Shown here: positions 34,966-43,656 of the stretch, in pieces
Position numbering within the stretch: the first letter of the stretch is position 1
Layout: every line of letters starts with the position of its first letter
NCBI GenBank assembly: GCA_027619415.1
Contig: JAQCFO010000006.1
Location: forward strand, 1 to 60,403
Source of the DNA: Bacteroidota bacterium
GTDB lineage: Bacteria > Bacteroidota > Bacteroidia > Flavobacteriales > Flavobacteriaceae
Length of the DNA: 60,403 nucleotides
Direction: 5' to 3'
Notes under the pieces: generated by a model
Told to the model about the DNA's origin: nothing
The model's input: only the letters and a program-made list of their open reading frames with translations
The model's database searches: none
Program-made: the position numbers and the translations under genes

Positions 34966-35958
34966 TTATTTTTTAAAATTTAAACAAGTCTCTTCAATTG
35001 ATTTTTCAATTTTTTTAAACGAATAATTTAATTCTGATGTTATTTTTTTATTAGAATATTCATTTTTTGAATAACTTGATTCTATTATAGATTTACTTAA
35101 TCTCCTTCGTTTATTCAATATTAAACTTCTGATAGAATCTAAAAAAAGAGCTAAAATCATTAAGCTTTTACTAGCTGGTTTTTTTGGGGGGTTTAGGGAG
35201 AGGTTTTTACTTACTAATGAAATAAAATCTTTCTGAGACCAATTTTCGGCTACTAATATAAATCGTTTTGAAAAAACATTATTTGACATTAATTCATACA
35301 TAATCTTAACTACATCTTCTACACAAATAAAACCTGTGGATCCAGTTGGGTAATATTTCATTCCTCTACTTATTTGAGTTATAAAGGCACCACTTCCTTG
35401 TTTCCAAAATCCACTTCCTATAATCACTCCAGGATTTACAATAACAGCATTCAGACCCTCGGAAATACCTCGCCAAACCTCCATTTCTGCATTATATTTG
35501 GTTAAAGAATAGGGGTTTGTAGTTTCTTCCCACTTGCAATCTTCGTCAATATCTTTGGATTTAGTTTCTCCAATCGCAGCTATAGAACTCACATAACATA
35601 GTTTCTCTATTTTATTATCTAAAGAAAAGTTAATAATGTTCGCTGTACCTTCAACATTAATTTTTTTAAGAGAATTTAAATCTTTTGAGCTAAATGAAAT
35701 AAAGGCTGCACAATGATAAACTTCAGTGACATTTTCAAAAGCATTAGAAAGACTTCCAATGTCGTTAATATCCCCTTCAATCCAGTTTATTTTTTCAAAT
35801 AGTTCTTCAAAATTTTCTGAATAATAAGAAAATACTTTTTTAACTATATCTATTTTGCTATTCTTTCTGTGAAGAACTTTTATTTTTTTTTTTTGCTTTG
35901 CTAAAAAATATAACAAATGACACCCTACTAAACCTGTTCCTCCAGTTACTAAAATCAT
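34966..35958 (-). CDS. NAD-dependent epimerase/dehydratase (extended SDR)
   Basis: 330 aa. N-terminal Rossmann motif TGGTGLVGCHL binds NAD(P). VYHCAAFISF and the Ser of YVSSIAAIGE precede the catalytic pair YSLTKYNAE (Tyr and Lys). NPGVIIGSGFWKQGSG is the post-catalytic strand. This is the atypical epimerase/dehydratase or dihydroflavonol-reductase-like branch. It is convergent with the DUF4296 gene and divergent from tyrS. The substrate cannot be deduced. Confidence 0.85.
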   Translation of the reverse strand: MILVTGGTGLVGCHLLYFLAKQKKKIKVLHRKNSKIDIVKKVFSYYSENFEELFEKINWIEGDINDIGSLSNAFENVTEVYHCAAFISFSSKDLNSLKKINVEGTANIINFSLDNKIEKLCYVSSIAAIGETKSKDIDEDCKWEETTNPYSLTKYNAEMEVWRGISEGLNAVIVNPGVIIGSGFWKQGSGAFITQISRGMKYYPTGSTGFICVEDVVKIMYELMSNNVFSKRFILVAENWSQKDFISLVSKNLSLNPPKKPASKSLMILALFLDSIRSLILNKRRRLSKSIIESSYSKNEYSNKKITSELNYSFKKIEKSIEETCLNFKK

Positions 35959-36011
35959 AAATCTAATTTACTATATTATTGTTTAACTTTTTTTCTTTAA
36001 TATAAGAGATA

Positions 36012-36019
36012 TATATTTG
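36012..36019 (+). promoter_or_regulatory. Candidate -7 box for tyrS
   Basis: TATATTTG (TAnnTTTG) ends 14 bp before the GTG start of tyrS, in the 75-bp divergent gap. The nearest upstream TTG is about 30 bp away, wider than ideal, so only the -7 element is proposed. Confidence 0.42.
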
Positions 36020-36033
36020 TTAAAATTTAAACC

Positions 36034-37326
36034 GTGAGAACAAACTTTGTAAATGAATTAAGATGGAGAGGAATGCTTCAAGATATCGTTCCAGGTTGCG
36101 AAGAAAAATTATTAGAAAAATCTTGCAATGGCTACATAGGTTTTGACCCTACTGCTGATTCTTTACATATAGGAAGTTTAGTTCAAATTCTAATCTTAAT
36201 GCACTTTCAGAAACATGGGCATAGACCAATTGTGTTAATTGGAGGGGCTACTGGAATGATTGGTGATCCATCTGGAAAATCTGCAGAAAGAAATTTATTA
36301 AGTAAAGAAGATTTAGATAACAATATAAGAGGAATTCAAGCTCAACTTTCAAAATTTTTAAAATTTGATTCAAAAAATGAGAATACAGCTATCATATGTA
36401 ATAATAATGATTGGTTTAAGAATATTAATCTGATAGATTTTATTAGAGATGCTGGAAAGCATTTAACAGTAAATTACATGATTGCTAAAGATTCAGTGAA
36501 AAAAAGATTATCAAGTAATTCTAAAGAAGGGTTGTCATTTACTGAGTTCACATATCAACTTATTCAAGCATATGATTTTTACCACTTATTCACTGAAAAA
36601 AACTGTAACATCCAAATGGGAGGTAGTGATCAATGGGGTAATATCACTAGTGGATCTGAATTGATTAGAAAAAAAACAGGTAATAAAGCTTATGCTTTAA
36701 CATGTCCTTTAATAACAAAAGCAGATGGTACCAAATTTGGAAAAACAGAAGATGGCAATGTTTGGTTAGACAGAAAAAGAACTTCTCCTTATAAATTTTA
36801 TCAATATTGGCTTAATATTTCTGATGAAGATGCTATTAGGTATATAAAAATTTTCACTTTTTATAGTGAAAAAGAAATAAATGAATTTATTAAAATACAT
36901 AAAGAAGCTCTAAAGCTGAGGACATTGCAAAAAATTATTGCAAATTATCTTACAGAATTAGTTCATTCAAAAGAAGATTTAGAAAAATCGATATTAGCTT
37001 CAAATATCCTATTTGGTAAGTCAACTTCTAAAGATTTAGGTCAATTAGATGAAGAAACCTTTTTAGATGTATTTGAGGGTGTTCCTAAGACTAATTTAAA
37101 GCTTGATTACTTAAAAGATAGTCCATCTGTTCAAGAACTACTTTCGGAAGCAGGATTTTTATCATCAAAATCTGAAATTAATAGGGCTATTAAAGAAAAC
37201 TCTATTTCAATTAATAAAGAAAAGGTTGATAGCGCCTATGCTTTTTCAAAAAATAATTTGGTTTGTGGTAAATATTTTTTAGCACAAAGAGGAAAGAAAA
37301 ATTACTTTTTAATATCATTTAGTTAA
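36034..37326 (+). CDS. tyrS: Tyrosine--tRNA ligase
   Basis: 430 aa, class I aminoacyl-tRNA synthetase. Start is GTG, giving MRTNFVNELRWRGMLQD, the usual N-terminus for the family. YIGFDPTADSLHIGSL holds the HIGH-type motif, GGATGMIGDPSGKS the tyrosine pocket, QMGGSDQWGNITSG the tyrosine-binding strand, and KFGKTEDG replaces KMSKS, as in the TyrS class with KFGKS. The C-terminal ~70 residues form the S4-like RNA-binding domain. It overlaps the convergent LuxE-like gene by 8 bp. Confidence 0.95.
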   Translation: MRTNFVNELRWRGMLQDIVPGCEEKLLEKSCNGYIGFDPTADSLHIGSLVQILILMHFQKHGHRPIVLIGGATGMIGDPSGKSAERNLLSKEDLDNNIRGIQAQLSKFLKFDSKNENTAIICNNNDWFKNINLIDFIRDAGKHLTVNYMIAKDSVKKRLSSNSKEGLSFTEFTYQLIQAYDFYHLFTEKNCNIQMGGSDQWGNITSGSELIRKKTGNKAYALTCPLITKADGTKFGKTEDGNVWLDRKRTSPYKFYQYWLNISDEDAIRYIKIFTFYSEKEINEFIKIHKEALKLRTLQKIIANYLTELVHSKEDLEKSILASNILFGKSTSKDLGQLDEETFLDVFEGVPKTNLKLDYLKDSPSVQELLSEAGFLSSKSEINRAIKENSISINKEKVDSAYAFSKNNLVCGKYFLAQRGKKNYFLISFS

Positions 37327-38281
37327 ACATAAGATTACATCCCCTTATTTCAGACTCACTTAATCGCCCGCTTATTTTATAGTCTGAATTATCAAAAATT
37401 TCTCCTATATCATCAGAAGCAATAAAAGCACAAGAATTGACATTTGCCAAGTCTATAAAATTCATTGCTCCTTTGCCTTTTAACGATACTGAAAGTGGAT
37501 TATTGACATCTCTAATTAATGTTTTCATCCAAGGTGGATTTCTGAAAACTCCGTCTTTTATTGAGTAAGCTTGAGAAAATAACTCAGTCATTCCATATTC
37601 AGAGTGGATGTTTTTAACATTAAAACCTTTTGATAGTTTAGAGTGCAATTCTTCTCTTGTTATTTCTTTTCTTCTGCCTTTCATTCCTCCTGTTTCTATG
37701 ATAGTAAACCCATTTATATCTATAGAAAAATTGTCAACAAAATCTATTAAAGCATAACTTACCCCAAACAGAATAGTTTTCTTTTTCTCTTTTTTTAATT
37801 TAATTAATGTGTTATAAAGTTTTTTATAATCATTTAAATAAAATTCACTTTCCTCATGTTTAGATTTATTTATGAAGTCATCAATCATAAAGATTAACGA
37901 TGAGTTTTTTTGCTCTAAATAAGATGGCAAAAGTCCAAGAAAAGTATAATTTTGAATTGGTCCGTAAAAAAATTCAAAACATTTCCTGAAACTTTTTTTA
38001 TATAAATTAATATCTGTAACGTAATGAGTGCTTTTAATACCTGATGTTCCACTACTTTTAAATAAATGAGTGACATTGTTTTTGTTGGAAATAATTTTAT
38101 GGGTTTTAAAAAATTGAATAGGAATAAAGGGTATCTGATTTAATTCTTTTATTTGATTTGGCTGTATTTTCAATAACTTACAGTAATTATTGTATGTTAA
38201 ATTACTTTTAAACTGTTTTTTAAATAAAGCAATAGCTTTATTTTTAAAATCTAATGGACAAGAAATTTCAAGCGAATTCAA
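37319..38281 (-). CDS. LuxE/PaaK-family acyl transferase or acyl-protein synthetase
   Basis: 320 aa. It resembles the LuxE acyl-protein synthetase fold of the adenylate-forming superfamily: FIPIQFFKTHKI, a P-loop-like SSGTSGIKSTHYVTD (ATP binding), FTIIETGGMKGRRKEITREE, IHSEYGMTELFSQAY and FIASDDIGEIFDNSDYKI (the Asp-containing adenylate motif). Such enzymes activate a carboxylate with ATP and pass it to a thiol. No luxCD-type partners are nearby. In Bacteroidota this gene is widespread and often linked to cell-surface acyl modification, but its role is not established. No signal peptide. Confidence 0.75.
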   Translation of the reverse strand: MNSLEISCPLDFKNKAIALFKKQFKSNLTYNNYCKLLKIQPNQIKELNQIPFIPIQFFKTHKIISNKNNVTHLFKSSGTSGIKSTHYVTDINLYKKSFRKCFEFFYGPIQNYTFLGLLPSYLEQKNSSLIFMIDDFINKSKHEESEFYLNDYKKLYNTLIKLKKEKKKTILFGVSYALIDFVDNFSIDINGFTIIETGGMKGRRKEITREELHSKLSKGFNVKNIHSEYGMTELFSQAYSIKDGVFRNPPWMKTLIRDVNNPLSVSLKGKGAMNFIDLANVNSCAFIASDDIGEIFDNSDYKISGRLSESEIRGCNLMFN

Positions 38282-38382
38282 TCTTATTTCAACTTTAAAT
38301 ATTAACTTTTTTTGACTATGTTAAATTATGGTTAATTATAACTAATAAAATATAATAAACATTAATTTTATGAAAAAATTAA

Positions 38383-39063
38383 ATGCAAAAAATACCTAAA
38401 ATTCTTGTTGTTGATGATGATCCAGATATCGTTGAAATTCTAAGATATAATCTTTCTCTAGCTGGTTACGATGTTAAAAGTGCGGTTAACGGAAAAGAAG
38501 CAATTAAAAAAGCTAAATTATTTATTCCAGAAATAATATTGTTAGATATAATGATGCCTGAAATGGACGGTATTGAAGCATGCTCTCAATTAAAAGAAAT
38601 ATCATCTTTGAGTAATACAATTATTATTTTTTTAAGTGCAAGAAATGAGGATTTTACTCAAATTGCAGCTTTTGATGCTGGTGGAGATGATTATGTATCT
38701 AAACCGATAAAACCTAAAATTCTTTTAAAAAAAATAAATTCGATTTTAAAAAGAATGAAATCAAGTAATTCAGAAAATCATGTTATAGACTTAGGTGATG
38801 TAATTATAAACAGAAATACTTATTCAGTAACTAAGAATGAAAAAATCTTAACACTTCCCAGAAAAGAATTTGAATTATTTTATTTATTAGCCTCAAAACC
38901 AGGAAATGTATTTACTAGAGATGAAATAATGGGGAAAGTTTGGGGTTCTGAAGTTATAGTTGGAGATAGAACAATTGACGTGCATATTAGAAAATTAAGA
39001 GAAAAAATCGGAGATTCGTATTTTAAAACAATTAAAGGAGTGGGCTATAAGTTTGCTCAATAA
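38383..39063 (+). CDS. OmpR/PhoB-family response regulator
   Basis: 226 aa. Receiver domain (res. ~5-120): acidic VVDDDPDI, phospho-acceptor Asp in EIILLDIMMPEMDG, switch Thr/Ser region FLSARNED, and Lys in DYVSKPIKP. Winged-helix DNA-binding domain (res. ~130-225): LTLPRKEFELFYLLASKPG, VFTRDEIMGKVWG, RTIDVHIRKLREKIG and the C-terminal KGVGYKF. It forms a pair with the sensor kinase that starts 4 bp downstream. In Bacteroidota this pair is PhoB/PhoR-like; phosphate control is plausible but not shown. Confidence 0.91.
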   Translation: MQKIPKILVVDDDPDIVEILRYNLSLAGYDVKSAVNGKEAIKKAKLFIPEIILLDIMMPEMDGIEACSQLKEISSLSNTIIIFLSARNEDFTQIAAFDAGGDDYVSKPIKPKILLKKINSILKRMKSSNSENHVIDLGDVIINRNTYSVTKNEKILTLPRKEFELFYLLASKPGNVFTRDEIMGKVWGSEVIVGDRTIDVHIRKLREKIGDSYFKTIKGVGYKFAQ

Positions 39064-39067
39064 CCTT

Positions 39068-40108
39068 ATGTCATTGTTCAGTAAATCTAAACTTCAGTCT
39101 TTTTTATTATCTGTTATTATTATAATAGCATTTTATTTATTTAGTATATATAATTCTAATATATCAATTTTCGATACTAAAAACATAGTGAATTTATTGA
39201 TTGGGATAGTTCCATTATTTATTTTTTGTTTTTTTATAATTTATTTTTATTTAGAATTTTTTGTTTTAAAAAAAATAAGAAATCTGTATAAAGATTTAAT
39301 TCCTATTAAAGAAACTAAAGAAGATATTTTGGTAACAACTAACATGGATGAGTTAGTATATCAACTAAAGAAGTTCTCAAAAGAAAGTGAAATTGAAATT
39401 AAATCAATGCAACAAAAAGAGAATTTTAGAAGAGATTTTATTGGAAATTTAGCACATGAGTTAAAAACGCCCTTGTTTACATCGCAAAGCTATTTATTGA
39501 CATTAATTGATGGTGCCTTAAAAGATGAAGAGGTTAATTTAAAGTATCTTAAGATTGCAGAAAAATCTATAGAAAGATTAATTTTTATTGTAAAAGATTT
39601 AGATTTAATAACAAAACTTGAATCACAGGAGTTAAAATTAGATAAATCAACTTTTAATATTATTTCATTAATAAATAACGTTTTTGAAATGTTAGAAATT
39701 CAAGCAGATAATAAAAGAATTTCTTTTTCGTTAGATTCCAAATTTAAATCAGTTAACGTCATAGCTGACCAAGAGAAAATCCATCAAGTATTGACAAATT
39801 TAATTGAGAATTCCGTTAAATATGGAAAAGAATCGGGAACTTCAGAAGTTACAATTCAAGATATTACAGAAAATAAAATTATTGTAAGAATTACGGATAA
39901 TGGAAATGGCATACAAAAAATTCATTTTAAAAGACTATTTGAAAGGTTTTATAGAGTGGATAATTCGGGCAACAGAAAAAATGGCGGATCAGGACTGGGC
40001 TTGGCGATTGTTAAGCATATAATTGATGCACACGATGAAAAAATTTATGTTGAAAGTGATTATGGTGTGGGATCTGAATTTTCTTTTACTTTAGAAAAGT
40101 CCAAGTAA
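39068..40108 (+). CDS. Sensor histidine kinase (PhoR-like)
   Basis: 346 aa from the ATG at 39068, 4 bp after the regulator stop; a TTG at 39053 would overlap the regulator and is less likely. Two membrane helices (about residues 12-30 and 42-68) leave only a short extracytoplasmic loop, so there is no real periplasmic sensor domain. The DHp domain has the phosphorylated His in FIGNLAHELKTPL. The ATPase has NLIENSVKYG (N box), RITDNGNGI (G1), LFERFYRVD (F box) and GGSGLGLAIVKHI (G2). Partner is the upstream regulator. Confidence 0.92.
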   Translation: MSLFSKSKLQSFLLSVIIIIAFYLFSIYNSNISIFDTKNIVNLLIGIVPLFIFCFFIIYFYLEFFVLKKIRNLYKDLIPIKETKEDILVTTNMDELVYQLKKFSKESEIEIKSMQQKENFRRDFIGNLAHELKTPLFTSQSYLLTLIDGALKDEEVNLKYLKIAEKSIERLIFIVKDLDLITKLESQELKLDKSTFNIISLINNVFEMLEIQADNKRISFSLDSKFKSVNVIADQEKIHQVLTNLIENSVKYGKESGTSEVTIQDITENKIIVRITDNGNGIQKIHFKRLFERFYRVDNSGNRKNGGSGLGLAIVKHIIDAHDEKIYVESDYGVGSEFSFTLEKSK

Positions 40109-40145
40109 TTATTTTAAGTTTGCTCTTAATTAAAATTATCATTTA

Positions 40146-40826
40146 TTGGGAAGTAAAAATAAACTTAAGAGATTTATTGAAAACGAAAGTTTCTCTAACG
40201 TAATTCAACCAAGCAGAGAAGAATTGATATCGAATCAATTTAATATTAAAGGTAATTGGAATAATTTAGTTTTTAAAAATAACAACCCTATTGTTGTTGA
40301 ATTAGGCTGTGGAAAAGGAGAATATACAATTAATTTAGCTAAAAGAAATCCTTCTGTAAATTATATTGGAGTTGATATAAAAGGAGCTAGATTTTGGAGA
40401 GGTGCTAAAACTGCAACTGAAGAAAATTTAAATAATGCAGTTTTTTTAAGAACCCAAATAGAATTAATTGATTGTGTTTTTGATAAAGATGAAGTAAATG
40501 AAATTTGGTTAACATTTCCAGACCCACAAATTAAATATCAAAGAAGAAAACATAGATTAACTAATCCTGTTTTTTTAGAATTATATAAAAAAATTTTAGA
40601 TATTAAAGGAATAGTACATTTGAAAACTGATAGTGAATTTCTTCATGGCTATACTTTAGGACTTCTTGAAGGCATGTCAATTAGCCCTTTAAATTCTAAC
40701 CACGATGTTTATAAAAACCTTAACGCCCCTAAAGAAGTTATGGATATTAAAACACATTATGAAACTATTTTTTCAAAACTAAATAAAAATATTTCTTATC
40801 TAAGCTTTAGCTTTAACAATGAATGA
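40146..40826 (+). CDS. trmB: tRNA (guanine-N7)-methyltransferase
   Basis: 226 aa. The start is TTG, giving MGSKNKLKRFIENESF, the usual beginning in Flavobacteriia, with no ATG in a suitable place. TrmB puts the 7-methyl group on G46 of tRNA with SAM. Visible: VVELGCGKGEYTINLAKRNP (SAM site), NYIGVDIKGARFWRGAKTA, EIWLTFPDPQIKYQRRKHRL (catalytic and tRNA contact region with PDP) and LKTDSEFLHGYT. It overlaps the MGMT-like gene by 8 bp. Confidence 0.93.
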   Translation: MGSKNKLKRFIENESFSNVIQPSREELISNQFNIKGNWNNLVFKNNNPIVVELGCGKGEYTINLAKRNPSVNYIGVDIKGARFWRGAKTATEENLNNAVFLRTQIELIDCVFDKDEVNEIWLTFPDPQIKYQRRKHRLTNPVFLELYKKILDIKGIVHLKTDSEFLHGYTLGLLEGMSISPLNSNHDVYKNLNAPKEVMDIKTHYETIFSKLNKNISYLSFSFNNE

Positions 40827-41160
40827 TAATTTAAAAAAATCTGATTTTTTTGATAAAGTTTACATTGTTGCTTTAGAAATACCATATGGAAGAGTTACAA
40901 CCTATGGAGCAATTGCAAATTATTTAGGTTCAAAAAAAAGTGCAAGAGTAGTAGGGTGGGCTATGAATGCGTCTCATATACAAGAAAATATTCCAGCTCA
41001 TAGAGTTGTTAACAGAACTGGACTTCTAACAGGTAAAAAACATTTTTTTGGAATTAATTTGATGAAGCAATTGCTAGAAAGTGAAGGAATTAAGGTAGAA
41101 AATGATCAGGTTGTAAACTTTAACAATTTTTTTTGGGATCCTTACATTGAATTACAATAA
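40819..41160 (+). CDS. MGMT-family alkyltransferase-like protein without the reactive cysteine
   Basis: 113 aa, only the DNA-binding domain of O6-alkylguanine transferases. IPYGRVTTYGAIANYLGSKK with the helix-turn-helix and SARVVGWAMNAS are typical. The active-site PCHR is replaced by PAHR (IPAHRVVNRTG), so direct dealkylation is not possible. Alkyltransferase-like proteins of this kind flag O6-alkylguanine for nucleotide excision repair. It overlaps trmB by 8 bp. Confidence 0.87.
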   Translation: MNDNLKKSDFFDKVYIVALEIPYGRVTTYGAIANYLGSKKSARVVGWAMNASHIQENIPAHRVVNRTGLLTGKKHFFGINLMKQLLESEGIKVENDQVVNFNNFFWDPYIELQ

Positions 41161-41176
41161 ATTATATTCATAAGCT

Positions 41177-41184
41177 TATATTTG
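41177..41184 (+). promoter_or_regulatory. Candidate -7 box for the mrp-nifU operon
   Basis: TATATTTG (TAnnTTTG) lies 32 bp before the TTG start of mrp in the 56-bp gap after the MGMT-like gene. Same sequence as the box before tyrS. Confidence 0.42.
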
Positions 41185-41216
41185 CAATTTAGAATGATTT
41201 TAAATATTATTTAATT

Positions 41217-42347
41217 TTGAAACCTAATAAAGAACAGATCTTAGAAATTTTAAAAACTATTTGTTTTGAAAATCAAAAAACTGATATTGTTTCCAGTAAT
41301 TCAGTTTTAAATGTATTAGTTTTTGAAAAAGAAATTGTGATTGATTTAAAGACCAATAATCCCTCTTTGCAAGCAAAAAATAAGATTAAATCACAAATTT
41401 TAAATTCCATTAATTTTAAGTACAATAACGAGTTTAATCTAAAAGTGAATTTTATATTAAAAAAAGAGATTCCTAAAACAATATTAAACTCTACTAAAAA
41501 GTTAGATAATATTAATAATATAATTGCTATATCTTCGGGAAAAGGGGGGGTAGGGAAGTCAACAGTCACTGCTAATTTAGCCGTTTCTTTATCTAAAATG
41601 GGATTTAATGTAGGTATTTTAGACGCAGATATTTATGGACCTTCAATTCCATTAATGTTTAATGTGTTTGAAAGCAAACCTTTAGCTGTAAATATTGATG
41701 GAAAATCTAAAATGAAACCAGTTGAAAGTTTTGGAATAAAAATTTTGTCAATAGGGTTTTTTACAAAACTAGATCAAGCTGTTATATGGAGGGGGCCAAT
41801 GGCTTCAAAAGCATTAAATCAAATGATTTTTGATGCAGCTTGGGGAGAGTTAGATTTTTTATTAATTGACCTGCCGCCTGGCACTGGAGATATTCACCTA
41901 AGTATAATGCAGTCTTTGCCAATTTCTGGAGCTGTAGTAGTAAGTACTCCTCAAAATGTAGCATTGATTGACGCAAGAAAAGGAGTGTCAATGTTTAATC
42001 AAGAAAATATTAATGTTCCTGTTCTTGGAATTATTGAAAACATGTCTTACTTCACTCCTTTAGAATTACCTGATAATAAATACTATTTATTTGGCAAAGA
42101 GGGAGCTAAAAATTTATCAAAGGATTTAGAAATTCCTTTTCTTGGAGAAATCCCTCTTATTCAAGGCATTAGAGAATCTGGTGATTATGGTAGGCCAGCT
42201 GCTTTACAAGATGAAACAATAGTTGAAAGTGTGTTTAATGACATTACAAAAAATATGCTCTCAGAACTTTTAAATAGAAATAATAAATTACCTGAAACAG
42301 AAGTTATAAAAATTACAACAATGTCAGGCTGCTCAGCTGTTAAATAA
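41217..42347 (+). CDS. Mrp/ApbC-family iron-sulfur cluster carrier ATPase
   Basis: 376 aa. Start is TTG (MKPNKEQILEIL); an in-frame stop at 41190 and lack of any ATG leave no better choice. Residues ~1-90 form a MIP18/DUF59-like domain. The P-loop ATPase follows: ISSGKGGVGKSTVTANLAV (deviant Walker A), ILDADIYGPSIP, LLIDLPPGTGD and VSTPQNVALIDARKG. The end TTMSGCSAVK is usual in Flavobacteriia. It transfers Fe-S clusters to apoproteins. The NifU-domain gene 6 bp downstream strengthens the Fe-S role. Confidence 0.92.
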   Translation: MKPNKEQILEILKTICFENQKTDIVSSNSVLNVLVFEKEIVIDLKTNNPSLQAKNKIKSQILNSINFKYNNEFNLKVNFILKKEIPKTILNSTKKLDNINNIIAISSGKGGVGKSTVTANLAVSLSKMGFNVGILDADIYGPSIPLMFNVFESKPLAVNIDGKSKMKPVESFGIKILSIGFFTKLDQAVIWRGPMASKALNQMIFDAAWGELDFLLIDLPPGTGDIHLSIMQSLPISGAVVVSTPQNVALIDARKGVSMFNQENINVPVLGIIENMSYFTPLELPDNKYYLFGKEGAKNLSKDLEIPFLGEIPLIQGIRESGDYGRPAALQDETIVESVFNDITKNMLSELLNRNNKLPETEVIKITTMSGCSAVK

Positions 42348-42353
42348 AATATT

Positions 42354-42590
42354 ATGAATACAGAAAAATTAATCCTAAAAGTTGAAGAAGCTTTAAGTGA
42401 AATAAGACCTTTTTTAGAATCTGATGGAGGAAATATTAAATTATTATCTATTAATGATGATGTTGTGAAAGTTAAACTTCTAGGTAATTGTGTCAGTTGT
42501 TCTGTAAATCAAATGACTTTAAAAAATGGAGTAGAAATGACGATAAAAAAGCATGCTCCTCAAATTAAGGAAGTAATAAACATTAGTTAA
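42354..42590 (+). CDS. NifU C-terminal domain protein
   Basis: 78 aa, a stand-alone NifU C-terminal (Nfu-type) domain. RPFLESDGGNIKLLSI and the cluster-binding CVSC in LLGNCVSCSVNQMTLKNG are clear. It can hold a [4Fe-4S] cluster between two subunits and hand it on. It lies between mrp (6 bp) and the ferredoxin reductase gene (4 bp), an operon suited to Fe-S handling. Confidence 0.92.
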   Translation: MNTEKLILKVEEALSEIRPFLESDGGNIKLLSINDDVVKVKLLGNCVSCSVNQMTLKNGVEMTIKKHAPQIKEVINIS

Positions 42591-42594
42591 AAGG

Positions 42595-43653
42595 ATGTAT
42601 AAAATCAAAACGGATATTTTAATTATAGGCTCAGGTCCTGTTGGGCTATTTACTGTTTTTGAAGCTGGTCTTTTAGGTTTGAAGTGTCATATTATTGATG
42701 CCTTAGAAAAGCCAGGTGGACAGTGTTCCGAAATATATCCTAAAAAGCCAATTTACGATATTCCAGGGACACCAGAAATTATGGCTGGATCATTAATTGA
42801 TAATTTATTAGAACAAATAAAACCATTTAACCCTGGGTATTCTTTAGGAGAAACAGCAGAGAAATTAATTAAAAATAAGGATGGGTCTTTTGATGTTATC
42901 ACCAACAAAGGCACAATACACAACTCTAAAGTCGTTGCTATTGCTGGAGGATTAGGAAGTTTTGAACCAAGAAAACCTCCAATTAATAATATTACTTTTT
43001 TTGAAGGGAAAGGTGTGGATTATATGATTAAAGACCCTAATCAATTTAAAGATAAAAAAGTTATAATATCAGGTGGAGGAGACTCTGCTTTAGATTGGAC
43101 TATCGAACTTTGTAAAGTTGCTAAAAAGGTTACTTTGATTCATAGAAGAACTGAATTTAGAGGAGCTTATGATTCTGTGGAGAAAGTTCAAACTCTAAAA
43201 AATAAATCTTTAATCGATGTAATTACACCAGGAGAAGTACTTCAACTAAATGGAGTTAACAAACTCGAAAGTGTATCGATCAAATATAATGGTCAGAACA
43301 AGTTAATTGAAGCTGATTATTTTATCCCTTTGTTTGGGTTAATCCCTAAATTAGGAAGAATTGCTGATTGGGGTTTAGAAATTCATAAAAAATCGATAGT
43401 AGTAAATAATTCCCTTGATTATCAAACCAATATTTCCGGTATTTTTGCTATTGGTGATATAAACACTTATCCTGGAAAATTAAAATTAATATTATGCGGG
43501 TTTCATGAAGCTACTTTAATGTGCCAAGCTGCTTTCAAAATAATATTTCCTGATAAAAAAAATATTTTAAAATATACTACTGTTTCTGGAATTCAGGGAT
43601 TTGACGGATCAAAAAGAAAAACAGATAATTCAATAATAAAATCAATTGAATAA
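42595..43653 (+). CDS. Thioredoxin-reductase-like ferredoxin--NADP+ reductase
   Basis: 352 aa. FAD site LIIGSGPVGLFTVFEAGLLG, then ALEKPGGQCSEIYPKKPIYD with a single Cys in place of a redox CxxC, which marks the FNR2 branch rather than thioredoxin reductase. VIISGGGDSALDWTIELCK is the NADP-binding loop, followed by LIHRRTEFRG; GIFAIGDINTYPGKLKLI is the second FAD contact. It passes electrons between NADPH and ferredoxin or flavodoxin. Operon with mrp and the NifU-domain gene. Confidence 0.9.
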   Translation: MYKIKTDILIIGSGPVGLFTVFEAGLLGLKCHIIDALEKPGGQCSEIYPKKPIYDIPGTPEIMAGSLIDNLLEQIKPFNPGYSLGETAEKLIKNKDGSFDVITNKGTIHNSKVVAIAGGLGSFEPRKPPINNITFFEGKGVDYMIKDPNQFKDKKVIISGGGDSALDWTIELCKVAKKVTLIHRRTEFRGAYDSVEKVQTLKNKSLIDVITPGEVLQLNGVNKLESVSIKYNGQNKLIEADYFIPLFGLIPKLGRIADWGLEIHKKSIVVNNSLDYQTNISGIFAIGDINTYPGKLKLILCGFHEATLMCQAAFKIIFPDKKNILKYTTVSGIQGFDGSKRKTDNSIIKSIE

Positions 43654-43656
43654 TTC

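Noticed and set aside
38370-38399. Nine-codon leader peptide before the response regulator
   Set aside because: A short ATG frame overlaps the regulator start, but nothing distinguishes it from chance in A+T-rich DNA.
39053-39067. TTG at 39053 as the histidine kinase start
   Set aside because: ATG 39068 lies just after the regulator stop and leaves the first membrane helix intact.
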